A stretch of DNA of 64,000 bases from Amphiura filiformis (GCF_039555335.1 NC_092635.1:53387755-53451754); one strand, 5' to 3'; shown: positions 43,049 to 54,470, counted from the first letter of the stretch. Program-made: numbers and translations. Notes: generated from the letters alone by a model not told the origin.

Positions 43049-43841
43049 TAGGGGCCGTCCATAGTTTTTGCCATTTTCACTTACGTACAGAGCGTACGTA
43101 ACTTTTTACCCCCCTCCCTCCCTCGAGTTACGTACAAATAAAATGGCGAAGTAGGCCCTATTCCGAGTAATACTTATAGCAAAATTGAGATATTGTTTGG
43201 GGTTGGGGTTGTGGTTCGAGTTTAGGTTAAAGGTTTGATTAGGGTTAGGGTTTAATGTTCCAAGAGGATAGTTGGTTCTGGATTAATGTTTTTACATAAG
43301 TTAAAAGAAACCTTCCTTTTAATCCATATTTTCATGTAAACAAGAGCCATCAATAAATTAAAATATAGCTTTAATGCAGCCCGAATCATATCCCTGGGAT
43401 CACATCATATATAGGGGGAACCAGGGGGCATCCCTTTGGCATGTTTGGTGTATGTTCTTGCAATTAAACTATGGGTTTCATGTCTTTTGTCGCAACAGTG
43501 ACAATCAACACTTGAGCCTTTGCTGCCACTGATCCAAGTGCAGATAGAAAATATTTTCTATTTTGGTATGAAATATAATTAAGCATAATGTAAAATAGGA
43601 CCACTGTGCATAGACTCTAAATTATAGAGAAAATCATTGTTTCCATGGCATGTTATAGGCATGTTAAATTATGAATAAAATAATGGAAAATACCATAATT
43701 TTTCACTTTTTTTTTTTTTATTGCTCAAACAAATCGCCATTTTTCATACGTACACATGCCCAGGATTTTTACCCCCTCCCTCCCTCTTACGTACGCTTTG
43801 TACGTAAGTGAAAATGGCGAAAATTATGGACGACCCCTTAA
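43049..43841. mobile_element. DNA transposon relic with ~80-bp inverted ends (GTACGTAA-rich)
   Basis: Left AGGGGCCGTCCATAGTTTTT and the reverse complement of the right end AGGGGTCGTCCATAATTTTC continue in parallel through GCCATTTTCACTTACGTACA and a CCCCCTCCCTCCCTC tract. The ends suggest a hAT-like element. The interior includes a degenerate GGGTTAGGG stretch (43225-43256) and no coding region. Confidence 0.85.
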
Positions 43842-44130
43842 TTTGATCAAGGACAAAAGGGCTGAAATTTACACAGGCCTATGTGAATACACTTATAACA
43901 TTGTCTCGGTCAGCGCGCCGGCGTAGCTGATGGGATCATCCTGGGGGGGCAAAACTGTATGGGGCCGGGCCCAAATCCACCAAATTTCCCACTTCGGGGG
44001 GCAAATGATAGACAATTGCCAGGCTTATTGATAATCCGGGTTGATAAATGATGGTAGCTTATGGTATTGCATATGGATTCCCCATCTCAGTCTCCCTCCT
44101 CTCCTCCCCTCTCTTAGTCCCTCCTGTAAT
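43842..44130. other. Spacer with possible repeat remnants
   Basis: GGCGTAGCTGATGGGATCAT at 43920 recalls the GGCGTAGC ends nearby. Otherwise nothing. Confidence 0.35.
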
Positions 44131-44615
44131 CAGGCGCGTAGCAAGGGGGGGCAGGGTGGACGAAGTCCGTGGGCCCCGAGCACAAAAGCGAAACTAAATA
44201 AGGGGTGGTAATGGAGAGCAGGGCCGGATTTTTATACCATTGGGCCAGATGGGCCCGGGTCCAGGGCAATTTTAGGCCCCCAAATTGCCCTATGAAATTT
44301 TCCGCGTTTCTGCGCATTTAAATACCAAAATCTATGTTGATCTGGGGCCAAAATAGTCTGAAATTGAATTGAACAAAATATGTTAGTCCCCCTTCGACCA
44401 CCGATTAGTTAAACCAAAACTTGGCCGGCACAGTGACGGAGCGCCCATACCGGTACCTTCCTCGGCATGTAAGTTCGGGGCCTCCCAATTTTGGCCTGGC
44501 CCAGGGCCCCAATAAGGTAGGCTAAATCCTGTCCTGGTTAAAAGGGCCCGTAGGCCTACTGCTCCTTGTCCATGGGCCCCTGATGCTCTTGCTACGCCCC
44601 CGGGCTACGCCCCTG
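44131..44615. mobile_element. hAT-like element with CAGGNGCGTAGC ends, containing another element
   Basis: Left CAGGCGCGTAGCAAGGGGGG; right (reverse complement) CAGGGGCGTAGCCCGGGGGC then GTAGCAAGAGC. Flanks CTCCTGTA (left) and CTCCTGTT (right) resemble an 8-bp duplication but are offset by two bases, so this is tentative. Confidence 0.6.
44221..44537. mobile_element. Nested element with CAGGGCCGGATTT ends
   Basis: CAGGGCCGGATTTTTATACC on the left and TAAATCCTGTCCTGG on the right are roughly inverted, with GGGCCC-rich interior (GGGCCCGGGTCCAGGGC; GGCCTGGCCCAGGGCCC). Confidence 0.55.
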
Positions 44616-45850
44616 CTCCTGTTTCCCGGGTCCTGCATATGGAAAACTTTTGCCCTGATTTGTGCATTAGCTATTTGTTTGCAACACTCAGTGTGTGTAT
44701 GACCTTTTTGTACACGACGACCTATAATTGCACGGCTCATGAGCACTGCTCAGATAAGTGGACGGTGGACCATTCCACTTTACCAAATGGATCCTAAACA
44801 TTAACGTAACAGAGTGAGTTAGGCCTATAGCAGGAAGTACCGGTATAGCTTTGACAAACACATCCCCGTATCGTAAAGCGTTGTGGCCCGAATCGCGGGT
44901 CAAATTATCGAAAAGTCGCCCAATTTTTCTGCCTCCGCAGGAGGTAGTTTGCTTTGAAATTTACACCTAAAAATGCCGCACATTGCGCGGCATGTAGGCC
45001 GATTGTACAAATTTATATTCTGACAAGTACTCTAATTTCCGCCCAATATCGAGAGCCCAATATATATCCCCACCTCTTTGCGCCATACATAAATTCGCCT
45101 ATCGCCATTTCCGAATGTTCAAAAAGGTAATCACGCTTCCTCAGCATGTGCAATAAATTAGCATTAAAATTATTAATCTTATTCTATAGGGATTCTAGAA
45201 ACACCTAGCACGTGGCGCCAATGGTGCGGGTCTATCAAGCTCATGAATTATGCATTAGAATTTTTTTAAACTCATATATTGTATAATTGAAGTCCGAATT
45301 AAAAAGACTAGCTTGCGTATGCCGTACTGTCAACCAGACCAAAAATGCCATACTGCGCAGGTCAGCAACCAATCACGGCGCGCCTTTGTCCTGACGTCGG
45401 ACGCAAACTAGTATTTTTTTAATTCGGTATTTAATTATGGATTGTAGCCTCATCACATCAGCAATATCGTAGAAATGAAGTCGGACAACCGTTATGCTGT
45501 GTGTGGCAATGGGAATACACATTAAACAAGGTTTAATTTCATGATTACATGAAACCTGATTATCAATGGAAAAACTTTGGCTGGAGAAGTTGAAGCTGAC
45601 GTTCATGCGACACTTTGGATGTGATAATTTGACATCATGGATTGTTTTGTGCAAAATTGGAGGTATTTTTGCGGCGAGTCAGCAGACCGACTGACATGCA
45701 GGCTAGCATGCTAGGCTCGACTAGGCCGCAATCATCGTGTCTACATCATGATCATAATAATAGTTCATACCCGCTGGACAGCAGGAAGAATGTTTATAAC
45801 TTACATTTCAATACAATCATGTTACTTTTATCTTGAACTTGGAAGAAACT
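44616..45850. other. Intergenic, mostly unrecognised
   Basis: Includes a fragment of the CAGGGTTGCCA family L at 44882-44932 (CCCGAATCGCGGGTCAAATT, AAAAGTCGCCCAATTTTTCT). Frames of 93 and 64 residues around 45373-45836 have no known domain. Confidence 0.45.
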
Positions 45851-46057
45851 GATTTCAATAAGAATTTCAATATTGCAAACTCATGACCATCAGTGACCAT
45901 ACATTACACTACACAGTGAGATCCGTGCCGGTTTATGACTAGAAAGTAGAATGGATTATTTATTTCTGTTCATCTTGATATCAACATTTAAATGGTAAGT
46001 TCATGAGTTTGACCTCAATTAAAATACAAAACAGAACCCGTGTCAAATCTACATTCT

Positions 46058-47040
46058 GCGTGTTTATACTGAAGGTACGGCTTTTTGACCCGCTATTTTC
46101 CGGGCACAAAATACCGATCATAATCCGGCCACCGTTACCCAGCTTGTTTCTACTGAGACCAGAAAGCCGGGTCTCGCACGATGCACGGCATTTTTTTCCT
46201 GTAAACCGGAAGTACGGAAAACAGATTTCAACGAGCGCAAGGCATGACGGTTGTATCCTAAATTTAAATGTCTACGTATGGCAGCTCATGGCATAGGACC
46301 TAATCACAATTTAGTGTTTTCGTTAATCCAAATTGCATTAATTTACCAGTGGATCTAGTAATTGGCTATGATAATTAATTTACAGCCAAAATATAACCAA
46401 CTCATTAACTATAAAGAACTAGGCGATATCCACTTTACTTCATCAAGTTCATGCGAGTCACATATGTGATGCGATCAAGCAAAATCAGTCGGAACTCGGC
46501 AATAATAAATTTTCCATTTCCTATAGGATATTAAAAAGCATTTATAAAGCTGCATTTTGCAGAAAATCCCATTGAAATTGAACAACCACTTCCAAAGATA
46601 TGAACAATTAAAGAGTTTCCGAAACAAGAGGAAACAAAAGGAAAAATTTCCTCTGTTTGGCTATATCTCAAAATCAATATTTCCGAGTTCCGACTGATTT
46701 GGCTTGATCACATCACATATGTGGCCAGTGTATATAATATCAGAAAGAAGGAACCTACTACATTATAGGCCTATAATGCCCCTACTATAATACAAATAGA
46801 ATATAAATCGCGTTATTTTTGCAACACCATGACCTCGACCCGGCAACCGATCACACGGCTCGTTTCTACTGAGCGGATTACACGGCATGATCCACCTCAA
46901 GAGGTGGATCACGAAAGGCGAGCACATGACCCGGCATGACACGGCAACCGATTACCCAGATCGTTTCTACTGGGCTTGTTACCCGCCATGACCCGGCACG
47001 GCACGGCATGGCTCGGAATTTGGCCCTCAGTAGAAACATG
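46058..47040. mobile_element. Element P inserted in the left N-O copy
   Basis: Absent from the right copy, which acts as an empty site. Ends TGTTTATACTGAAGG and (reverse complement) TGTTTCTACTGAGGG are imperfect inverted repeats. The interior repeats GTTTCTACTGAG words (46148, 46863, 46967) and ACCCGGCA/CACGGCATG words. No reading frame of interest. Confidence 0.72.
46452..46730. mobile_element. Foldback MITE nested in element P
   Basis: CACATATGTGATGCGATCAA + GCAAAATCAGTCGGAACTCGG at 46458-46498 is matched inverted at 46683-46723 with about three mismatches in 41 bp. Confidence 0.85.
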
Positions 47041-47429
47041 TGTTGTGCATGACTGAGTGCATGATGCTAGCATATGACTAGTCTAGGGCTAGGCCCGGGG
47101 CTAGCAAAGTGATTTCAATAACAATTTCAATATTGCAAACTCATGACCATATACCATCAGTGACCATACATGACACTAAACAGTGAGATCCGTGCCGGTT
47201 TATGACTAGAAAGTAGAATGGATTATTTATTTCTGTTCATCTTGATATCAACATTTAAATGGTAAGTTCATGAGTTTGACCTCAATTAAAATACAAAACA
47301 GAACCCGTGTCAAATCTATATTGTATGTCGCACAGTTATGTGTAGTGCATGACTGAGATGAGTGCATGATGCTAGCATGACTAGTCTAGGGCTAGGCCCG
47401 CGCCCGGGGCCCTTGGCAGTATCTGGAAA

Positions 47430-48141
47430 ACACTCCTCCGACACAGCGCTAGTCCAAATCTAAAAAAACACTCTGCCAGTCTGAAACTGAAAACCACTGC
47501 GCTAGTCCGAATTTGCAAAACATGGCGCTATTCCGAATCTGAATTTAGGAAACACTGCGCTAGTCCGATATTCGGACTAGCGCCGTGTTTTTCAGATTCG
47601 GACCAGCGCTGTGATTTTCAGATTCGGACTACCGCTTTGGTTTTCTGCAGTTTCGGACTGACGAAGTGTTTTCCAGACTCGGACTAGCGCAGTGTATTTC
47701 GGATTCGGACTAGGGGTTTGTCGGACTGTTAAAGTGTTTTCAGATTCGGACTAGCGGTGTGTCGGACTGTTGCAGTGGTGTTCAAATTTGCCAAATGCAT
47801 CCATGGGTTTTATATCTTATTTTGTAGCCTATCTGAAAATTTTACTTTGCATAATTCTTGCATATATAATCGGGCCAGCGCTGTGATTTTCTGATTCGGA
47901 CTACCGCTTTGGTTTTCTGCAGTTTCGGACTGACGAAGTGTTTTCCAGACTCGGACTAGCGCAGTGTATTTCGGATTCGGACTAGGGGTGTGTCGGACTG
48001 TTAAAGTGTTTTCAGATTCGGACTAGCGGTGTGTCGGACTGTTGCAGTGGTGTTCAAATTTGCCAAATGCGTTTTATATCTTATTTTGTAGCCTATCTGA
48101 AAATTTTACTTTGCATAATTCTTGCATATATAATTAGAAAA
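47430..48141. repeat. Inverted array of a TTCGGACTAGCGC module with a 272-bp tandem duplication
   Basis: From 47436 to about 47570 modules read GCGCTAGTCCGAAT-type. At 47568-47584 the orientation flips (GTCCGATATTCGGAC) and from there modules read TTCGGACTAGCGC-GTGTTTTCAGA, spaced about 28-35 bp. A 272-bp segment (47603-47872) is then repeated at 47875-48141 with very few differences; an ATCCATGG block is missing in the second copy. Confidence 0.88.
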
Positions 48142-48414
48142 TAAGGCCTACCTGACAACATTGCATAACAAAAATAAAAGAAAGTTGTTGCCAACGACTT
48201 GGTTTCGCTCCATTTTGACAGGCCATATTTTGGTAACCGAATATCCGATTAAAATAAAATTTTCAGTCTTGTATTAGGAGAAAATGGACTCACATATTTT
48301 AATCAGACACAAATCTATATCCAATAGCGGTACCTTAAAGCTAGCATTATAAGTATCTCCTTAACTAATAACAAAAGGTGTCCACTGGTATCTTGGAGGC
48401 ATTGTCTTTTTTAA

Positions 48415-48612
48415 AGACATTTCTTGTTCTCTTTACCATTGGTTTCTACGGGACAGGAAACTATCGAAAGTCGCGGGAGACAATGTTGAAAAGTCGTCCA
48501 AATTTTTCTTAACCATTGGTTTCTATGGGACAGGAAATTGTCAAAAGTCGCGGGGAAAATCTTCAAAAGTCGCCCAATTGGGCTACCAAATCGCGGGTTT
48601 GGCAACCCTGGA
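48415..48612. mobile_element. Family L (CAGGGTTGCCA) element, left-truncated copy
   Basis: Matches 55160-55348: two TTGGTTTCTATGGGACAGGA blocks, CGCGGG and AAAAGTCGCCCAATT, ending CGCGGGTTTGGCAACCCTG. The left end is missing. Confidence 0.8.
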
Positions 48613-49317
48613 GACACGGTCCTCGTGATTGGACAAGTTTTGCCCACCTCTTCCCATGAACCAATCACGAAGTGTGTTATATCACTGGAAAGAGAATATT
48701 ATGTAGATTTTGATTCCGTCCGACGACCTCACATTTGACAGATAGTTTAATTTTGCTGATGAATTTAGCGCTGGCAACCCGCAGAAAATCGTCAAAAACA
48801 GGCACACTGTCCTCATTGAAGCTTGAAAAAAATGACCAAACGAAATCAAAATTGCCCACCGGTTCCCGTCATTGGATACAATCGAATTTAGGCTTATTTG
48901 AAAGAAGAAGTGTTATATTTTATGAAACCGTCCAACGATTATAAGAAAGTTTATTTTAAAAACCATCAACAGCAAAAGTTTTGTCAAAAACGAAAAATGC
49001 GCCGACGGAATCCCGTGCATAATGAACCAATTAGGCCTGTGTTGAGCAGATGCACGCAAGTTTTGCATATGTTCCTCTTTTTTTCCTTGCAGTAGGGGGC
49101 GGGGGCCCAAATAGGCCATTTTTGTCAGGGGGGGGGGCAATTGCCTATGGGGGTACTTTTTGTTCATTTTCTCCACCGGGGCAGGGGAGTGACCTGTAGG
49201 CCTACAAGCTCCTACACTACCGTATAGGCCTATCATCTGATATAGGACCTACGGCTAGCTTGATATCAAATGATAAAATAATTTTGATTTTTTGCTGTTG
49301 AATGATTCACGATATAG
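48613..49317. other. Intergenic, nothing firmly recognised
   Basis: Frames of up to 107 residues are not recognisable. G runs near 49120-49150. Confidence 0.4.
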
Positions 49318-49984
49318 GCATGGCTGTCAACTTTTTGGAATTGCTTGGCGTGAGACAGAGGCGTACCGGGATTTGCCGACTCCAATGTTCATTTTGTACC
49401 ATGATTTATTTGAGCCACGGCTCGAGAATGTGAAAAGCGGGGGGGGGGGGGGCATAGGAGCAACAAATTATTCATGACGATGCGTGAGATTTTACTCATT
49501 TTCCAGCTTTTTGCGTGAGATTTACTACCTAGGCGTGAGATTATACTACCTTGGCGTGAGACCGTGAGAAAGTGACCCAATGCGTGAGACTCACGGCCAA
49601 TGCGTGAGAGTTGACAGCCCTGGGTGGAACTGTGTCACCTTGAGCTATGAATGAGAAAAAAAAAGACATGGGAAAATATTATTTTCCATATCATTATGAG
49701 TAGCGAACATTGTAAGTTGGTTAGTGGGTGAAGCTGTATCTGTACCCGTCTGATAGGGTGTCCACATAGCTACATATCAGCAACTTTTGTTGTACCAGAA
49801 GCTACATTTTGGGGGGTAGGAGCAACAAATTATTCATGACGATGCGTGAGATTTTACTCATTTTCCAGCTTTTTGCGTGAGATTTACTACCTAGGCGTGA
49901 GATTATACTACCTTGGCGTGAGACCGTGAGAAAGTGACCCAATGCGTGAGACTCACGGCCAATGCGTGAGAGTTGACAGCCCTG
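49318..49984. repeat. GCGTGAGA-module element, duplicated
   Basis: A 168-bp block (49454-49621) recurs nearly identically at 49817-49984. Each contains GCGTGAGATT-type words six times and ends GAGAGTTGACAGCCCTG. At 49323 GGCTGTCAACTTTT is an inverted match to that end, so the left block plus 49318-49453 looks like one element bounded by GGCTGTCAACT ends. Confidence 0.78.
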
Positions 49985-50000
49985 ATATAGGCCTAATACA

Positions 50001-50070
50001 AATTTTATGACAAATTATTAAAATTTGATATTTTTAACAGTCCTCGAAGTAAACTTTATAAATCTATTTT
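50001..50070. mobile_element. Family C arm fragment
   Basis: ATTTTATGACAAATTATTAA ... AACAGTCCTCGAAGTAAACT matches part of the family C arm at 62224-62310. Confidence 0.75.
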
Positions 50071-50587
50071 TCGGGCTAAAAAGAAAGATGCAATCCTTGC
50101 TTTTCAGCGCCTCTTCTTCTTTTAGCATAGGATCCTAAAAACTGCAATGTCAACCTTTAGTTTTATGTTAATATGTTAGCGGATACGAGCTGTCCTTTTC
50201 ATTGTAACGGAGCTGTATTTAGCAAATCAAACGACGCGGATTCGCAGTTTGTGTACCAAATTTCACCGGTTATTTCAACTTTATTTACAGCTATTATTCG
50301 AATGTTGTGAGTGTAATACGTTTGTATGAAAGTAGTTTATTCTTATTATCGTTTTTGAACATACTTGGGCCTCAAATGGATCTGAAAACTGTAGAAGTTG
50401 ACAGCTAGCATGGCTAGTAGCAGGCCTAAAATTACACAGCAATCACTGCACTGCATGCCGCAAAGCCTAACCTAAGGCCTACATGCTCGGGGCTACATGT
50501 AGGCTGTACATGCTAAAGAGAGTGTTCAAAAATACTTTGGTGGGGGAGGATATGGGGAAAACAGGGGTGATCAAAAAAATTCAATCC
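50071..50587. other. Intergenic, nothing recognised
   Basis: No exon or repeat recognised. Confidence 0.4.
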
Positions 50588-50937
50588 TTAAAGGAGGATT
50601 TCATGATCCTAGCATCCTCTTTTTATGACATTTTTCAGTACATTATAATCCACGAAAAAAGCTTATTCCCAAAATTTCAGTTGATTCCGATTTTACGTTT
50701 GCGAGTTATGCATGATTATGTATATTATGCTGCTCCATAGACAATACGTTGTAATTTCGTTCTGGTGCACCAGAAGCGAAATTCAAATTTCACGATATCT
50801 TTGCAAAACGAATTAATCTGCAAGAAATATTTTGTACATAAACATTATGTAGCTAGAGGTTTCCAGTGATATAGCAATCTCAACTTTTTTTGAGAAAAGT
50901 GGGGGATGAGGCTGTGGATCACGAAATGCCCCTTTAA
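50588..50937 (-). mobile_element. Family A TTAA MITE, copy 6
   Basis: Bounded by TTAA (50588-50591 and 50934-50937); centre TTCGTTCTGGTGCACCAGAA. Same orientation as copies 2 and 5. Confidence 0.88.
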
Positions 50938-51540
50938 TAGGGGGGAATAAAAAAAAATTGAGGGTAAATTTAAGTCCAGGGTAAGGCCCATAACAGTCAA
51001 TTTTGAGTTTCCCATCACATAATTTCTGAAAACGAGTGAGGAAACTTTTTCATTATTCATCATTCATTGTTTGTCTGCCTTTCATTATATGACCAACAGC
51101 ATGTAAAATGTGTTGTTATTTGCCGCTCACTCACTTGAAGATGGATGTTTATAGCCCAAATGAGATTCAAAAGTATATTAAAAAGAGTCTGCAAGGTTGA
51201 CAGCAAAATGTATGTTTTGATTTTGATTTTTCCACAAAAAATAAATGGATATTCATCATTGTTTTTGCAAATATAACCAGTTTTTATTGGTATTTTTTGG
51301 AAAATCGCAATAATGAATTCAAGTGAGGGTCAGAAAATGAAGCGAGGGCGGGTGACGGGAAACTCAAAATCGACTTTCTTTGGCCTAAATGTACAGTACG
51401 GTACGCATGTCAAAATGATGTACATGTACGAGAAGGCATGGCCGCATGCACATTCCAAATTTGTGCATGCTCCGTGCGCTTATGAATGTAAAGTATTCAA
51501 TTGTTTTAACAGAATATTCGATGGTATATAGTGCACCTGA
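50938..51540. other. Intergenic with a weak inverted pair
   Basis: AATTTTGAGTTTCCCATCAC at 50999-51018 is roughly inverted to GTGACGGGAAACTCAAAATC at 51352-51371, suggesting a decayed ~380-bp element. Confidence 0.5.
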
Positions 51541-51830
51541 GCTCGGCTGGCTCTTTGTGTCCTTGAGCAAGGCACTTCACGTCACTCTACTTGCTGCCTT
51601 AGTGCTTCTGAGGGCACTTAAGTTTAAGCCGCCAGTCCCATGTACATGTATTTCTGACATTAATGCAGTGTGCATGACTGCATATTAAAGAACGTCACAG
51701 GCTATTCGAAAAGAGCAGGGGATCATCCCGGTACTGTTGATGATACTTCAAAAATACACTCAAAATATATACAGTAAAAATAAGTACAGCTACGTAGTGC
51801 GCTAAATACTCGTACATGAGGCCAGCACTA
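51541..51830 (+). mobile_element. SINE/retroposon-like tail (CCTTGAGCAAGGCACTT)
   Basis: GTGTCCTTGAGCAAGGCACT is a core seen in several deuterostome SINE and LINE 3' tails. The stretch is followed within about 290 bp by a (GAA)n tract. No tRNA-like head with clear A and B boxes was found. Confidence 0.4.
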
Positions 51831-51832
51831 AT

Positions 51833-51857
51833 AAGGAAGAAGAAGAAGAAGAAGTGT
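51833..51857. repeat. (GAA)n microsatellite
   Basis: About seven AGA/GAA units. Confidence 0.85.
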
Positions 51858-52719
51858 TGATGAAATGGCAGCTATTTTGTAAATAATGAAACGCTGCAAA
51901 ATAATGAATAATGAAGAAGTTGCCTCATTGTGCTTTGAAAAAAATGTTACACTAAACATATTTTAAAGTTTCATTAACCTACATTAAGACTTGGACACAA
52001 TGATCCCTTGCCTTGGTACATTGGCATACATGTTCGTCAATGGATGTGAGATCAAAAGTCATTTTATTCTTCACAAGCTTGCCTTTTCTGATCTTGTATT
52101 CATCGGGACGTATTTTAAGCAATATAATTTGTTTACAAGTATAAAATGCAAATCTTAGTTAACACATACTAGTCAGCCAAATTGGCCCAAACCAGGGCCC
52201 AAACACAATACATACATATTTTACATAGAAAATTAAAAGAAAACCTACATGAATATGTTGTCTATACTTCACTTGACCAAGAAATAGAGAATTGCACATG
52301 GAAATTTAAAGGGATTTTGATAGCAGTTCCACATAGAAAACACTGCTCGACAAAAGACTATGCTGTTTTGTTTTTTAATTGATATTTTTGATGATTGTCA
52401 ATCCTTGACAAGATGTAACTTTGCTACGGAAAGTGCTATAACAAAACAGTTTTCAGTTTTGGCTTACTTTACTCAAGGGCTTTAATCTGATATACAAAAT
52501 GATGCGGTTTGATGGCAAGTTTGAATTCACCTTTAATACCTATAATTTGTTGCACCTTGTTGTAATTTAGAAATGTCTTTATGGTATTTTGTTGCTTATT
52601 TATTAATTTTGTCACTCTTGTTGTATTTGATTTTTTTTTGTATTACAATCCACTCTCCCAGCTATAGGCAAAGTAAACACAACAAGCTTAACAGAGCAGC
52701 CAAAAAATAAGGAGTAAAT
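51858..52719 (+). promoter_or_regulatory. LSM6 upstream region
   Basis: The polypyrimidine run and CTCTCCCAG at 52651-52660 could be a 3' splice site of a 5'-UTR intron, as animal LSM6 genes often have one. No TATA box or CCAAT pair is evident near the ATG. Confidence 0.35.
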
Positions 52720-54222
52720 ATGAGCCGAAAACAGACACCAAGTGATTTCCTGAAGCAAATTATAGGAAGACCAGTGGTTGTTAAACTTAACTCAGGAGTA
52801 GATTACAGAGGTAAGAAAGAGGGCAGGTATATCCCAGTGTTTCTATGATTTGTCAGACCTAAGGGGTACCAATATTGTACTATTTTGATGTTTTTATTCA
52901 ATAGGCCTACAACACTTGGTGAAATTGAGTTTTCTATGTAGTTATGTGCCTGTGCAGTCTTTTTTTTTTTATATATATATTGAAAAAAAAAAACATTGAG
53001 CAAGGTTAAAATTCCCTTGGACAAAATTTGTGCTGCTCATTATCTCAGTTTACTTGGGTAGCTGAAATTAACTAATGGTGATTTTGGAATCTGAATGTAC
53101 ATGTACGCTGGTTGGTACTGTACCTGATTGGTGCCATTGGGTTTTGGTTTATCTTGAATGTTTTTATAATTTTTTGTTGACATTTGGTCCATGCTTGTCG
53201 ACAATCAGGAAAATTACTTTGACAACAACATTGTCTACAACAGCAGCATCGACAACAGCCCTAATGCCACATGGGTTTGGTGTAGCACATCATAGACCAC
53301 TCAGCAGGGTTTTTTTTTTTGCTATCAATTATGCCTTGTTATTATTTCCTTTCTAGGAGTACTGGCTTGTCTAGATGGTTACATGAACATAGCTTTAGAA
53401 CAAACAGAAGAATATGTCAATGGGCAACTGAAAAACAAATATGGAGATGCTTTCATAAGAGGAAATAATGGTGAGTACAATACAATTATCATTTTATAAA
53501 ACCAGGGAAAATCTGTTCCAACTGACCAGCAGGGACCCAAATTATTTTGACAGGTGCAAGATATTCTCAGTTGAAATCTACGGATACCCAAAAGTTTTGT
53601 TGCTGTGGGTACACGACTAGTATTGTAAATTGTCTGCATATGCATCTTGTTAGCGACAGCAATAATGATTAACATTAAGATGGCTATCAAGGTAGTTATA
53701 CAGTGTTGGTCAGTATGTAATCAAAGTTGACCTTTGACCCCATGTTAGATTTGTAAATGATTATGATACCACAAATTTGATCATGTAACAGCATTAGCAT
53801 AAAATCATTGAGGTACACACTGTATGAAAATGGGTGGAATGATGCAGGATCTAATCAGGCCAAAATGAGGTTTTTGTTATAGATTTCAGATTTTCTCAGG
53901 AATTTGAAAGTATGCAGAGTGTCCTTGAAAATTTGAATTTTGCCTAAAGTATAATTTTGACAAAATTTAGGGAGTGCAGAGGAGCTGTCACTTTCGTTAA
54001 TATGTGATGCATGGAGAGCCGCATCATGATTGTTATGTTGTGGTAAGTTCTTGAAAATCATGCTTTGGGACCTTGAAAGTCCTTGAAAAGTCCTTGAATT
54101 TTAAAGGCTTCAAGGACCCTGTTTATAATAAATATCCAATACTTGTTGATTCACTCCTATCATGTTTAATTGTGTTTTTCTTTTCAGTTTTATACATCAG
54201 CACACAGAAGAGGACATACTGA
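52720..54222 (+). CDS. LSM6: U6 snRNA-associated Sm-like protein LSm6
   Basis: LSm6 is a ring subunit of LSm1-7 (cytoplasmic mRNA decapping and decay) and LSm2-8 (nuclear U6 snRNA 3' end binding). Exons 52720-52810, 53357-53470 and 54188-54222 with GT-AG, phase-1 introns encode 79 residues, one shorter than human (80) because the second residue pair is SR rather than SLR. The Sm1 motif (GRPVVVKLNSGVDYRGVLAC followed by LDGYMNIAL, with D37 and N41) and Sm2 motif (IRGNNVLYIS, R65/G66) are intact. Apart from the start and the last residues (RTY instead of RRM) the sequence is nearly identical to vertebrate LSM6, showing strong constraint. Intron 2 contains a family J element ending 67 bp before exon 3. 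Confidence 0.97.
53912..54121 (-). mobile_element. Family J element in LSM6 intron 2
   Basis: Carries GTCCTTGAAAATTTGAATTT, TGCATGGAGAGCCGCATCAT and TTGAAAGTCCTTGAAAAGTC, the reverse of the outer parts of the element at 39637-40575, and ends CTTCAAGGACCCTG. Confidence 0.75.
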
Positions 54223-54290
54223 CAGCGGTTATGTGGACATTTTGTATATAAACTGTACAGACTGAAAGTACTCCCAAGTTGACATTCATT

Positions 54291-54470
54291 GGGCCATTCC
54301 AGTTGAGATCCATCACCCCTGTGGAAGACATGACTTTAATCTTCCATGCAGGGGGTGTAGATTTCAAGTAGTCAACCACTCAGGTAACCCCATTTGATAT
54401 TCTCTCTCCCTTTGTGGACGATTAAGGTCATGTCTTCCATAGGGGGTGTATGGATTTCAACTGGATTGCA
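54291..54470. mobile_element. Family G foldback MITE, copy 3 (3' flank of LSM6)
   Basis: Begins 69 bp after the LSM6 stop: GGGCCATTCCAGTTGAGATC left, GGATTTCAACTGGATTGC right, internal GGAAGACATGACTTTAATCT against AAGGTCATGTCTTCC. Confidence 0.82.

Larger units (their letters stand above)
45851..47415. repeat. Tandem duplication (units N-O) split by an insertion in one copy
   Basis: Block N (45851-46054) is repeated almost exactly at 47111-47322. Block O (GTGCATGACTGAG to GGGCTAGGCCCG) occurs at 47043-47105 and 47345-47400. In the right copy N and O are joined by about 20 bp; in the left copy they are separated by about 980 bp. The simplest history is a tandem duplication of N-O followed by insertion of element P into the left copy. 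Confidence 0.82.

Noticed and set aside
43199-43256. Interstitial telomere-like GGGTTAGGG stretch
   Set aside because: Only two or three degenerate units inside a DNA transposon relic; too short and irregular to be a telomere remnant.
45851-47322. Direct repeats around ~1 kb read as terminal repeats of a retroelement
   Set aside because: The second repeated block (O) shows the whole N-O unit was duplicated in tandem. The interior has inverted ends and no retroelement parts.
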